Source: Nocardioides cavernae (GTDB lineage Bacteria > Actinomycetota > Actinomycetes > Propionibacteriales > Nocardioidaceae). From it: 64,000 bases of DNA. The notes under the pieces were generated by a model. The model made no database searches. It was not told where the DNA came from and saw only the letters and a list, made by a program, of their open reading frames with translations. Positions within the stretch are counted from its first letter, which is position 1, and each line of letters starts with the position of its first letter. The translations under genes were made by a program, and so were the position numbers. Shown here one piece after another: positions 8,259 through 16,142 of this stretch. The stretch lies in the NCBI RefSeq assembly GCF_013410035.1, contig NZ_JACCBW010000001.1, positions 434,001-498,000 of the forward strand, given 5' to 3'.

Positions 8259-9527
8259 ATGAGAACTCTCTGCACATCGCTCGCCACCGCCGAGCCCGGC
8301 TCACCCGTGACGCTCGAGGGGTGGGTCCACCGGCGGCGCGAGCTGGCCCGCGTGACCTTCCTCGTCGTGCGCGACCGCACCGGTCTGGCGCAGGTCGTGC
8401 TGCCCGCCGGCACCCGCGTGCCGCCCGAGGAGACGGTCGTACGGGTCACCGGCACCGCGACACCCAGCGCGCAGGCGCCCGGGGGCGTGGAGCTCACCGA
8501 CGCGGTCGTGGAGGGGTTGACCGAGCCGGCCGCGACCCCGCCCGCCGAGCTGTGGCGGCCCCGGCTCGACGTCTCGCTGCCGGTGCTCCTCGACCATGCC
8601 CCGGTGCTGTGGCGCCACCCGGCGCAGCGCGCCCGCTGGGAGCTCGCGGCCGCCTCGCTCCGCGGCTTCCGCGCGACCCTCGACGCCCTCGGGTTCACCG
8701 AGGTCGCCACCCCGAAGCTCGTCGGGTCGGCGACCGAGTCGGGGGCGAACGTCTTCGCGATCGACTACTTCGGCCGCCCCGCCTACCTCGCGCAGAGCCC
8801 CCAGTTCCACAAGCAGCAGCTGGTCGGGGTCTTCGAGCGGGTGTACGAGGTGGGACCGGTCTTCCGTGCCGAGCCGCACGACACCGTGCGCCACCTCGCC
8901 GAGTACCGCTCGCTCGACGTGGAGCTCGGCTTCGTCGAGGACCACCGCGACGTGCTGTCCGTGCTGCGCGAGGTCCTCGCCGGGATGGTCGGTGCCGTGG
9001 CCGCGGCCGGCGACGCCGTCGGGCGTACGGGCGCCCGGCTGCCGGTCGTGCCCGAGGAGATCCCGGTGATCCACTTCGCGGACGCGCTCGCGCTCGTGGG
9101 TGCGCCGGCCGACGAGCCCGACCTCGCCCCCGAGCACGAACGCGCCCTGGGGGCGTGGGCGCTGGCCGAGCACGGCAGCGACTTCGTCGCGGTCGAGGGC
9201 TACCCGATGGCGAAGCGGCCGTTCTATACGCACCCGTGGCCCGGGGACGGACGGTGGTCCAACAGCTTCGACCTGCTGTTCCGCGGGATGGAGCTGGTCA
9301 CCGGCGGCCAGCGCCTGCACCGGGCGTCGGACTACGAGGCGGCGATCCGGGCGCGCGGCGAGGACCCGGCGGCGTACGCGGCGTACCTCCAGGCGTTCCG
9401 GCACGGGATGCCTCCCCACGGGGGCTTCGCCATCGGGCTCGAGCGCTGGGTCGGCCGGCTGGTGGAGGCGGCCAACGTCCGCGAGGTCACGCTGTTCCCC
9501 CGCGACCTGCACCGGCTCGCGCCGTAG
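8259..9527 (+). CDS. aspS: Archaeal-type aspartate--tRNA(Asp/Asn) ligase
   Basis: 422 aa from ATG 8259 with GGAGG at 8249-8253. Short archaeal/eukaryal-type AspRS lacking the bacterial GAD insertion (bacterial enzymes are ~590 aa). N-terminal OB anticodon-binding domain: VTLEGWVHRRRELARVTFLV. Class II motif 2 is FRAEPHDTVRHLAEYRSLDVE-like (8860-8930) and motif 3 is GGFAIGLERWVGRLVEA near the C-terminus. Such enzymes are frequently non-discriminating, charging tRNA-Asn with Asp for amidation by GatCAB. The T-box leader with a G73-type UGGC bulge fits an Asp/Asn signal. Whether a second, bacterial AspRS exists elsewhere cannot be seen. Confidence 0.88.
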   Translation: MRTLCTSLATAEPGSPVTLEGWVHRRRELARVTFLVVRDRTGLAQVVLPAGTRVPPEETVVRVTGTATPSAQAPGGVELTDAVVEGLTEPAATPPAELWRPRLDVSLPVLLDHAPVLWRHPAQRARWELAAASLRGFRATLDALGFTEVATPKLVGSATESGANVFAIDYFGRPAYLAQSPQFHKQQLVGVFERVYEVGPVFRAEPHDTVRHLAEYRSLDVELGFVEDHRDVLSVLREVLAGMVGAVAAAGDAVGRTGARLPVVPEEIPVIHFADALALVGAPADEPDLAPEHERALGAWALAEHGSDFVAVEGYPMAKRPFYTHPWPGDGRWSNSFDLLFRGMELVTGGQRLHRASDYEAAIRARGEDPAAYAAYLQAFRHGMPPHGGFAIGLERWVGRLVEAANVREVTLFPRDLHRLAP

Positions 9528-9530
9528 GGG

Positions 9531-11282
9531 CTACTCGTCGACGGCGTCGGGGTTGGTGCAGATGACCGTGTCGCTGGGGGTGTAGGTCGTGCTGAACACC
9601 TCGTCCTCACGGGTCTCGGTGTTCTCGCCGACCGGCTTGAAGTAGCGGACCACGTCGATGTCGAAGCCGCCGTAGCCTTGGTTGGCGTGGCAGGTGAGGC
9701 TGTCGATGCGGCGCACCTTCGGCTCGGTCAGGTTGTAGCGGGCGCCGGTGGTGGTGGTGATGTCCCAGTACTTCGTGGAGTACATGTTCACCGTCACCGC
9801 ACCCGACGACGACGGCGTCGAGTCGGTGAAGACGGTGTCGATGAGCACGCCGTAGGGGGTGTCGTTGGTGAAGCGGAGGTCGACGGCACCCCACGCGACG
9901 GTGGCCTCGCGCCCGACCGGGTAGCGGTCGATGTAGAACGAGTGGGGCTTGTGCTCGACGTCCTCGAGGCCGGCGAAGAACATCGCGTTGAACAGCGTCG
10001 TCGCCATCTGCGAGACACCGCCGCCGAGGTCCTGGACGAGGATCCCGTCGCTGATGACGTAGCCCTTGGTGAAGCCGTTGGCCTCGGTGCGCTCGCCGAC
10101 GGTGTCGTTGAGCGAGAAGGTCTCGCCGGGCTTGAGCAGCGTGCCGTCGATGATCTCCGCGGCCCGCCCGATGTTGACGTTGCGGTACTCCGCGTAGGGG
10201 AAGTAGGTCGTGAAGGTCGAGACGCGCTCCTTGACCTTCAGCGCGCGGGCCTGCTTGGTCGTGAACTCCGGCTGGGCGACCTGGGCGTCGAGCGCGAGCG
10301 TACGTTCGCCCTGCGGCTTGGCGACCACCTCGAGGAAGCCGGACTGGAGCTGCTGCTCGTCGAAGGTCACGCCGGGCTTGGCCGGGACGACCTTCGGGCG
10401 GCCGTCGACCAGCGCGACGCTGGCGTCGACGGGGGCGCCGGTGGTGATCCGGGCGCCCACGACCTCGGTGAGCTTGGCCGGGTCGAGGGTCGGCACCAGC
10501 TCGCCGTTGGTCGGCACGAGGCTCAGGGCCGCGGTGTAGTCGGCCGGCGCCACCTTGATGTTCGAGCCCTCGAAGCCGAGGGTCACCGGGGCCGCGACCG
10601 CCGGTGACGCGAAGGAGTCGAGGGCCTCCTGCACGTCGGAGGCGTCGATGTCGGGCTGGACGTCGGCCATCTCGAGGGCGACGACGTCGGGCGTCTCCTC
10701 GAGGAAGGCCGCCTCGAGCGCCGTCAGCGTGTCGGCCGGGTCGAGCGCCTTGCCGGTGCGGGCGTCGACGGTCCGGATCTGGTCGCCCTCGAAGGTGATC
10801 GCACCGTCCTTCGCCGGCTGGCCGTGCTGCTCGTCCAGGCCCTGGAGGTAGGTGTTGAAGGTCGCGGTGTCGACCTCCACCTCGGCGACGAAGTCGTCGC
10901 CCCCGGTGAAGTAGTTCCACAGCCGGACCGGGTCCCAGCTCCGCTCCCCGCCGGCCTCGGCGACCGAGGCCTCGTAGTCGACGCCCAGGCCCAGCTCGGC
11001 GGGGTCGATCGCCACCGGGGTGCCGTCGACGGTCGTCTCGATGTCGCGGGCGACGCGGTCGGCCAGCCCCGCCCGGAGCCGCTCGGCGGCCTCGCCCTGC
11101 GGGTGCCCGCCGATGCGGACGCCGGAGACGGTCGTGTTGCGCGGCACCTTGTCGCCGGCGACGTAGTGGGCCGCGGCGTAGGCGCCGCCGAAGAGCACGC
11201 CGAGGCCCAGGACGAGCCACAGCACGACCTTGGCGCCCGCCTTCTCACGAGGCTGGGCGTCACTTCCCTGGTTCTTCGGCAC
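9531..11282 (-). CDS. VanW-family protein with peptidoglycan-binding-like domains
   Basis: 583 aa from GTG 11282. A short cytoplasmic tail is followed by one transmembrane segment (about residues 20-42, VVLWLVLGLGVLFGGAYAA), so the rest faces outward. Repeated segments (NTTVSGVRIGGHPQGEAAERL near the N-terminus and a related block around residue 230) resemble PG_binding_4 domains. The C-terminal third has the VanW hallmark: GETFSLNDTVGERTEANGF, then GGGVSQMATTLFNAMFFAGL and RYPVGREATVAWG. These proteins are thought to act in cell-wall biology; no catalytic role is established. It overlaps the 3' end of the upstream small membrane protein gene by 23 bp. Confidence 0.88.
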   Translation of the reverse strand: MPKNQGSDAQPREKAGAKVVLWLVLGLGVLFGGAYAAAHYVAGDKVPRNTTVSGVRIGGHPQGEAAERLRAGLADRVARDIETTVDGTPVAIDPAELGLGVDYEASVAEAGGERSWDPVRLWNYFTGGDDFVAEVEVDTATFNTYLQGLDEQHGQPAKDGAITFEGDQIRTVDARTGKALDPADTLTALEAAFLEETPDVVALEMADVQPDIDASDVQEALDSFASPAVAAPVTLGFEGSNIKVAPADYTAALSLVPTNGELVPTLDPAKLTEVVGARITTGAPVDASVALVDGRPKVVPAKPGVTFDEQQLQSGFLEVVAKPQGERTLALDAQVAQPEFTTKQARALKVKERVSTFTTYFPYAEYRNVNIGRAAEIIDGTLLKPGETFSLNDTVGERTEANGFTKGYVISDGILVQDLGGGVSQMATTLFNAMFFAGLEDVEHKPHSFYIDRYPVGREATVAWGAVDLRFTNDTPYGVLIDTVFTDSTPSSSGAVTVNMYSTKYWDITTTTGARYNLTEPKVRRIDSLTCHANQGYGGFDIDVVRYFKPVGENTETREDEVFSTTYTPSDTVICTNPDAVDE

Positions 11283-11634
11283 GCGGCGAGTGTAAAAGGG
11301 CCACCCTCGAACTCCCGGATCCTCGGCGCGCCCCGAGACTCACCACGGCGGCGATGAGCAGCACGGCCGAGCCGGCCAGGAACGACCACCCCGCGGCGTC
11401 CGACCCGACCAGGAAGCCGCCGCCCGGGCGCTCGAGGGCACCGCGCAGGACGGGCACGCACCAGCCCAGCGCGAACGCCAGGCGTACGCCCCCGGCGGGC
11501 AGCCACGCCAGCACGACGAGCGCCGTCCCGAGCGCCAGCGCGAGCCCCCACCAGTAGTCGTGGAGCACCGTGCCGGCGGCGCCGGACCCGACGCCGACGA
11601 CCAGCGCCGCGACCGCCGCGACCACGGCCCTCAC
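11260..11634 (-). CDS. Small membrane protein downstream of mshB (DUF6113-like)
   Basis: 124 aa from GTG 11634, which overlaps the mshB stop as GTGA. Four hydrophobic segments: AVVAAVAALVVGVGSGAAGT, WWGLALALGTALVVLAWL, LAFALGWCVPVL and WSFLAGSAVLLIAAVVSLG. The arrangement (membrane protein immediately after mshB) is common in actinobacteria and matches my recollection of DUF6113, but the family label is tentative. The coupled overlap implies co-expression with mycothiol synthesis. Confidence 0.7.
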   Translation of the reverse strand: MRAVVAAVAALVVGVGSGAAGTVLHDYWWGLALALGTALVVLAWLPAGGVRLAFALGWCVPVLRGALERPGGGFLVGSDAAGWSFLAGSAVLLIAAVVSLGARRGSGSSRVALLHSPRAEEPGK

Positions 11635-12542
11635 AGTCCGGCGAAGAGGTCCTCCTCGAACCCGTCGTCCCCGACCTTGCCGGGCGTGCCCTTGACGAGG
11701 CGGTAGAACTCGTCGGTCCACGCGGCGTGGCCGCTCTCCGCACCGGAGAAGAAGTGGCCGTCCTGCTCGACCTGGGTCGCGTGCTTGCGCAGCGCGTCCA
11801 TCTTGCGCTGCACCGTCGAGGACCCGTCGACCCGGGCGCTGATCAGCTCGTCGGGCGTGACGAACGGCGGCAGCTTGCCGTCGGGCTCCATGCCCTTGAA
11901 GGTCTCGGTGTCGCCGGACGCGCGCAGCTGGCGCAGGCTCTCGCGCATCCGCGACTCGCTCATCGCGGTCCAGTAGATCTTCGCGATGTCGTGGGGCTCG
12001 CCGAGCTCGAGCTTGTACGACGGCGCGGCGGCCAGCTGCGCGGCGTACATCGCGACGCGGTGGGCCTGGATGTGGTCGGGGTGGCCGTAGTTGCCGAACT
12101 GGTCGTAGGTCACGAGCACCTGCGGGCGCACCTCGCGGATCACCGTCACCAGCTCGTCCGCGGCCTCGTTGAGGTCGGCGGTCCAGAACGCGTTGTCGGG
12201 CAGCGACTCCGCCGGGATCGCGTGGCCGTCCTCGTGCCAGGCCATGCCGGAGTCGTGGAAGCGGCCGTAGCCGCCGAGGAAGCGGTGGTCGGTCACGCCG
12301 AGGACCGCCATCGCCTCGTCCAGCTCGCCGCGGCGGTGGTCGCCGAGACCGCCGTCCCTCTCGAACGCGAGGTGCTCGAGCTCGGGCACCAGCACCTCGC
12401 CCATCTCGCCGGCGGTGCAGGTGACGAGCGTGACGCCGACGCCCTCGTCGACGTAGCGCGCCATGGTCGCGCCGGTGCCGATGCACTCGTCGTCGGGGTG
12501 GGCGTGGACGAGCAGCATCCGGTGCTCGGGGGTCTTCGACAT
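11631..12542 (-). CDS. mshB: N-acetyl-1-D-myo-inositol-2-amino-2-deoxy-alpha-D-glucopyranoside deacetylase
   Basis: 303 aa from ATG 12542. It deacetylates GlcNAc-Ins to GlcN-Ins, the second committed step of mycothiol synthesis. The zinc motif AHPDDE occurs near residue 15 (LLVHAHPDDECIGTG), with the later ligand region QFGNYGHPDHIQAHRVA; both are typical of the LmbE/PIG-L family. RFLGGYGRFHDSGM and the length fit MshB rather than the related mycothiol conjugate amidase. A TAGGCT at 12555-12550 lies 7 nt upstream of the start and GAGGA is also present, so leaderless or led translation is possible. It heads a three-gene minus-strand run. Confidence 0.93.
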   Translation of the reverse strand: MSKTPEHRMLLVHAHPDDECIGTGATMARYVDEGVGVTLVTCTAGEMGEVLVPELEHLAFERDGGLGDHRRGELDEAMAVLGVTDHRFLGGYGRFHDSGMAWHEDGHAIPAESLPDNAFWTADLNEAADELVTVIREVRPQVLVTYDQFGNYGHPDHIQAHRVAMYAAQLAAAPSYKLELGEPHDIAKIYWTAMSESRMRESLRQLRASGDTETFKGMEPDGKLPPFVTPDELISARVDGSSTVQRKMDALRKHATQVEQDGHFFSGAESGHAAWTDEFYRLVKGTPGKVGDDGFEEDLFAGL

Positions 12543-12547
12543 GTTCC

Positions 12548-12877
12548 TCAGCCTAGGTCGGGGCGCTTGATCCGCTTCGGCGCCGTCGGCAGGTCCAACG
12601 GCGGGAGGGGGCCGCTCTGTTCCTGCCCCCGGCCCTCGACCCGGCCCTCGACGCGGCCCTCGACCCGGTCCTCGTCCTGGTCGAGCCAGCCGTCGTGCGT
12701 GTCGACCAGCACCTCGAGCATGAAGGCCGGCGCGTCGCTGACCACCGCCCACGGGTGGTCCTCGTCGTCGTCCTCCCCCGCGAGCCGCTCGCGCTCGGCG
12801 CTCGCCTCGAACCCGTCCGCCCGCAGCCGCGCGACGACCGCCAGCGCGTCGTCCTCGTCGAAGAAGATGGCCCTCAC
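12548..12877 (-). CDS. Small acidic protein with tandem RVEG repeats (RraB-like N-terminus)
   Basis: 109 aa from GTG 12877 (an in-frame ATG at 12886 would add 3 residues). The N-terminal ~75 residues, VRAIFFDEDDALAVVARLRA through PAFMLEVLVDTHDGWLDQDE, resemble small RraB-like domains, though I cannot confirm this. Residues ~77-90 are three perfect copies of the tetrapeptide RVEG, encoded by imperfect 12-bp repeats around 12635-12675, followed by a Pro-rich tail. It ends 5 bp before the mshB start. Confidence 0.65.
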   Translation of the reverse strand: MRAIFFDEDDALAVVARLRADGFEASAERERLAGEDDDEDHPWAVVSDAPAFMLEVLVDTHDGWLDQDEDRVEGRVEGRVEGRGQEQSGPLPPLDLPTAPKRIKRPDLG

Positions 12878-12895
12878 GGGGACCATTGTCCCGGT

Positions 12896-12951
12896 AGTCC
12901 GCTGCGAACGACCGCAACGGAGCGCGGTGACGCCGGCCATCCGCAGCGGAC
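12896..12951. repeat. Palindromic intergenic repeat, copy 1
   Basis: Begins AGTCCGCTGCGAAC and ends CCGCAGCGGAC; the arms GTCCGCTGCG (12897-12906) and CGCAGCGGAC (12942-12951) pair over 10 bp. A second element with the same outer arms lies at 14068-14124. Together they bracket the AbiEi-like gene at 13052-14050. Confidence 0.6.
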
Positions 12952-13051
12952 CGTGCCACAACTCGTCCACAGCGGCGCACGTGATCCGGCCCTCCACAGC
13001 CTGCCGCCTCGTGTGTCGCCCGGCGCATCCTCCAGACCTTGGACTGCTGCC

Positions 13052-14050
13052 ATGGACCTCCACCACTGGGACCCCAGGTGCGGGCGACCGGACGACCTCA
13101 TCGCCCCCGTCGCGCTGGACGCGACGGGCGAGCGCGGACCGACGCGTCACCAGGCTGCGGGCAGCAGGTGGCGGCAGACTTCGAGCGGACGGTACGTCCC
13201 GGCCGACGCACCAGAGCACGTCGAGCAACGCATCCTCGAGCAGGGGTCGCGCGTGAGGTCCTACGGCGCGGTGACTGCGTGGGCAGCCTTGCGCTGGCAG
13301 GGTGCGCGCTTCTTCGAGGGCCGTGCGCGCCTCGATGGTGGACCGCTCCCGGTGCCGATCGTCACCGGCGGTCACGACCTGAGACCGGACCCGCGGGTCG
13401 CAATCTCGAAGGCCCAGCTCGCGCCGGACGAGCGAGACCTCGTCCACGGAATCTGGGTCACGTGTCCTCCGCGGGCCTTGTTCGACGAGCTGAGGAGGCA
13501 CGGTGAGCTCCGCCAGGCCGTGGTGGACATCGAGATGGCGGTCGCCGCCGGCCTCGTGACGGTCAACGGCTTCCGCGCCTACGTCGCACAACGCAATGCG
13601 TGGCCCCGGGTGGGGCTGGCCCGTCACGCCTCCGCCGCCGCTGGGCTCGGCTGCCGCTCGCCCCAAGAGGTACGGATGGCCCTGGTGTGGATGTGGGACG
13701 CGGGACTGCCGCGGCCGCGGTGCAACGTCCCCGTGTTCGACCGGCAGGGCCGGCTGATAGCCATCGTGGACCTGCTCGACCCCGTCGCGGGTTGCGTCGG
13801 CGAGTACCAGGGCGCGGACCACAAGGACGGTCAGCGTCACCGGCAGGACGTTGCGCGCGAGCAGTCCCTGCGAGACCACGGACTCGAGTGCTTCGAGGTG
13901 GTCGGCGGGGACCTCGCTGATCGTGACCTGACCGTGGCTCGCATGCTGGCAGCGCGTCGCCGATCGCGTTTCGCGCCGGCCGAGGGACGTGCGTGGACGC
14001 TCGACACCCCGCCGTGGTGGGCGCCGTGGGCGGCTGGACGCGGTCTGTGA
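13052..14050 (+). CDS. AbiEi-antitoxin-like / DUF559-like protein
   Basis: 332 aa from ATG 13052; the ribosome site is weak. The N-terminal ~60 residues look like a winged-helix AbiEi-type domain and the segment EQRILEQGSRVRSYGAVTAWAALR continues that family. The C-terminus has a Vsr/DUF559-like nuclease-fold pattern: IVDLLDPVAGCVGEYQGADH, then REQSLRDHGLECFEVVGGDL. No partner toxin gene (AbiEii nucleotidyltransferase) is adjacent, so this is an orphan. Such genes are numerous in Nocardioides-type genomes and their role is not known. It is isolated between two palindromic repeats. Confidence 0.7.
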   Translation: MDLHHWDPRCGRPDDLIAPVALDATGERGPTRHQAAGSRWRQTSSGRYVPADAPEHVEQRILEQGSRVRSYGAVTAWAALRWQGARFFEGRARLDGGPLPVPIVTGGHDLRPDPRVAISKAQLAPDERDLVHGIWVTCPPRALFDELRRHGELRQAVVDIEMAVAAGLVTVNGFRAYVAQRNAWPRVGLARHASAAAGLGCRSPQEVRMALVWMWDAGLPRPRCNVPVFDRQGRLIAIVDLLDPVAGCVGEYQGADHKDGQRHRQDVAREQSLRDHGLECFEVVGGDLADRDLTVARMLAARRRSRFAPAEGRAWTLDTPPWWAPWAAGRGL

Positions 14051-14067
14051 TCCACCGACTCAGCGAT

Positions 14068-14124
14068 AGTCCGCTGCGAACAGCCGGTCCAGTGGCGTCA
14101 TCGACCGGCCGTTTGCAGCGGACT
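14068..14124. repeat. Palindromic intergenic repeat, copy 2 (22-bp hairpin)
   Basis: The 5' arm 14068-14089 (AGTCCGCTGCGAAC then AGCCGGTC) pairs with 14103-14124 (GACCGGCC then GTTTGCAGCGGACT) at 20 of 22 positions, plus one G-T wobble; the loop is 13 nt. It has no T-tract. It shares its 14-base 5' end exactly with copy 1 at 12896. Confidence 0.68.
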
Positions 14125-14158
14125 GCTCGGGAGGGGGCGGGTGGCTAGTGTCGGGAGC

Positions 14159-15277
14159 ATGACGACCGCCTCGGAGCCGCCGTTCGTGCAGGGGGTGCAC
14201 CTGCAGCGCACGGACGAGAACGTGCGGGAGATCGAGGCCCTCACGGGTCTGCTCGGTGAGCCGACCGGCCTCGGGGGGCTGCTCGACGACTTGAAGTACG
14301 ACGTACGCCGCTCGCGGGTGCCGCGGCTGCTCGGGCGGGCGGTGCGCGAGGCGTACCGCTGGGACGACCACGACGAGCGCGACCTGCAGTGGTACCCGCA
14401 GGGCATCTCCACCTCTGCGGACTCCTCCGACACCGAGGCCTTCGTGACCGCGACCGGCGAGAGCCGGCGGGTCGTCGTGACGACGTGGTACTCGACCGGG
14501 CGCGACGGGGTGAAGCGCGGGTCGCGGGTGACCTTCGTGGACCTCGACTCCGGGAAGTACCGCCACGTCCTGCTCGTCTCCCCCGTCTTCGACAAGGCCG
14601 GCCGACTCACGCTGCGACCGATGAGCATCCACGCCGGCGGGATCGTGTGGGCAGGGGACCACCTCCACGTCGCGGCCACCAGCCGCGGCTTCGTGACCGC
14701 GCGGGTCGACGACATCATGCGCGTGGCCGGCGACGACGACCACCCGGACCGCTTCGGCATCGAGGGCTCCTCGCTCTTCTCCTTCGGCCACCGCTACGTC
14801 CTGCCGGTGCGCTTCACCTACCAGGCGTACGCCGACGAGGGCCACGAGAAGCTGCGCTACTCCTTCATGTCGCTCGACCGGCGCTCGGACCCGCCGGCGC
14901 TCGTGGCGGGTGAGTACGCCCTCGACCCCGACGCCACGACCCGGCTGGCGCGCTACCGGCTGGACCCGTCGACGTGGCAGCTCGCCACGGGTGACGACGG
15001 GTTCTCCCGGCCCCTGGCGATCGACGAGGGAGGCGTACGCCAGATGCAGGGCGCGGTGATCGCCGCGGGTCGCTACCACGTGACGGTGTCCCACGGCCCG
15101 TGGATGCCGGGCACGGTGTGCGCCGGCCAGCCGGGCTCGATGCGGGTCCACCGGCTGGCCCTGCCGATGGGCCCGGAGGACCTGTCCTACTGGCCCTCGA
15201 CCGACCGTCTCTGGTCGGTCACCGAGCACCCACGGCGACGCTGGATCGTCGCGATGGACCGCGGCTGGTTCGACTGA
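14159..15277 (+). CDS. Protein of unknown function (possible beta-propeller-like)
   Basis: 372 aa from ATG 14159 with GGGAG upstream and TAGTGT (14146-14151) 7 nt before the start. No signal peptide or membrane segment, so cytoplasmic. Repeating units with W/Y-rich beta strands (HAGGIVWAGDHLHVAATSRG, SLFSFGHRYVLPVRFTYQAY, VIAAGRYHVTVSHGPWMPG) are spaced 50-70 residues apart, suggesting a propeller or similar repeat fold. The last segment, YWPSTDRLWSVTEHPRRRWI, looks like a closing blade. No catalytic motif recognised; common as a hypothetical protein in actinobacteria. Confidence 0.7.
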   Translation: MTTASEPPFVQGVHLQRTDENVREIEALTGLLGEPTGLGGLLDDLKYDVRRSRVPRLLGRAVREAYRWDDHDERDLQWYPQGISTSADSSDTEAFVTATGESRRVVVTTWYSTGRDGVKRGSRVTFVDLDSGKYRHVLLVSPVFDKAGRLTLRPMSIHAGGIVWAGDHLHVAATSRGFVTARVDDIMRVAGDDDHPDRFGIEGSSLFSFGHRYVLPVRFTYQAYADEGHEKLRYSFMSLDRRSDPPALVAGEYALDPDATTRLARYRLDPSTWQLATGDDGFSRPLAIDEGGVRQMQGAVIAAGRYHVTVSHGPWMPGTVCAGQPGSMRVHRLALPMGPEDLSYWPSTDRLWSVTEHPRRRWIVAMDRGWFD

Positions 15278-15302
15278 GGCGGGTGCGGCTGATCGGACGG
15301 GG

Positions 15303-16133
15303 TCAGGCGCGCGGCTGCATCGCCAGCTGACGGCTCTGCGCCACCAGCCGACCGGCCGAGTCCCAGACCTCGCAGTCCTCCTCGAACATCCCGCCCGCGA
15401 CGTTGCGGGTGCGGTGCGAGACCTTCAGCCAGCCGGGCGCGGGGACGGCGCGCACGTGCACGGTCAGCTCGAGGGTCGGCGCCCAGCCGGGCCGGCCGAG
15501 GTCGAAGGTCACCGGCGGCAGCGCGTCGCACACCATCAGCAGCCCGACCGGGTCGACCTCGTGCCCGTCGACCATCCGGAACCAGGCCTGGATGTGGCCG
15601 TTGCCGCTCGGCGCGCCCATCGCCCACCCGACGCACGCGGGATCGAAGCGCATGTCGAAGCGCTCCATCACCGGCGCGACCCGACGGGTCTCCTCCGGCG
15701 CGAGGGAGCCGGGGACGCACTCCTCGAGCGGTGGGAGCATCGGCTCCACCGCGGTCGTGCCCACGTCCGACGGCATCGCGGCCAGGTCGCCGTAGGTCGC
15801 CAGCACGCTGATCCGGGTGGTCCCCTCCTGAGCCAGTTCCGCGGCGACGGTCGCGACGGAGCCGCCCTCGCGCAGCACGCGGGTGGAGACCTGCGCGGGC
15901 CCGGGGCGGGAGGCGGAGAGGTAGTAGGCGCTCACCGACAGCGGGTGCGGCTTGGCGGGCACGGACCGGGCGATGGCCGTGCCGACGACGCCGAGCAGGT
16001 AGCCCCCGTTGACGCCACCGCCCACCACCCAGCCGGGGTCGAGGTCGGCGGCGAACCGGCCGTCACCGGCGTCGGTCAGCGCGGTGTGGGTGTCCCACTC
16101 GGAGGGGGCGGCGGAGGGGGTCGCGGAGGACAT
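15303..16133 (-). CDS. Acyl-CoA thioesterase-like (TesB-type double hotdog) protein
   Basis: 276 aa from ATG 16133, preceded by TAGGCT and six bases (leaderless pattern). N-terminal hotdog with GGVNGGYLLGVVGTAI and HPLSVSAYYLSASRPGPAQV, followed by a second hotdog ending LKVSHRTRNVAGGMFEEDCEVWDSAGRLVAQSRQLA: this is the TesB/4HBT_3 arrangement of actinobacterial thioesterases. Likely hydrolyses acyl-CoA in the cytoplasm. It precedes the GH43-like gene by 9 bp but points the same way, so they may be read from different promoters or as an operon. Confidence 0.85.
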   Translation of the reverse strand: MSSATPSAAPSEWDTHTALTDAGDGRFAADLDPGWVVGGGVNGGYLLGVVGTAIARSVPAKPHPLSVSAYYLSASRPGPAQVSTRVLREGGSVATVAAELAQEGTTRISVLATYGDLAAMPSDVGTTAVEPMLPPLEECVPGSLAPEETRRVAPVMERFDMRFDPACVGWAMGAPSGNGHIQAWFRMVDGHEVDPVGLLMVCDALPPVTFDLGRPGWAPTLELTVHVRAVPAPGWLKVSHRTRNVAGGMFEEDCEVWDSAGRLVAQSRQLAMQPRA

Positions 16134-16142
16134 GGAGCGAGC

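Noticed and set aside
12886..13879. Long extension of the small minus-strand gene at 12548 past its GTG/ATG start
   Set aside because: The extension runs antisense through the AbiEi-like gene and shows no conserved domain; VRAIFFDEDDAL is a natural N-terminus.
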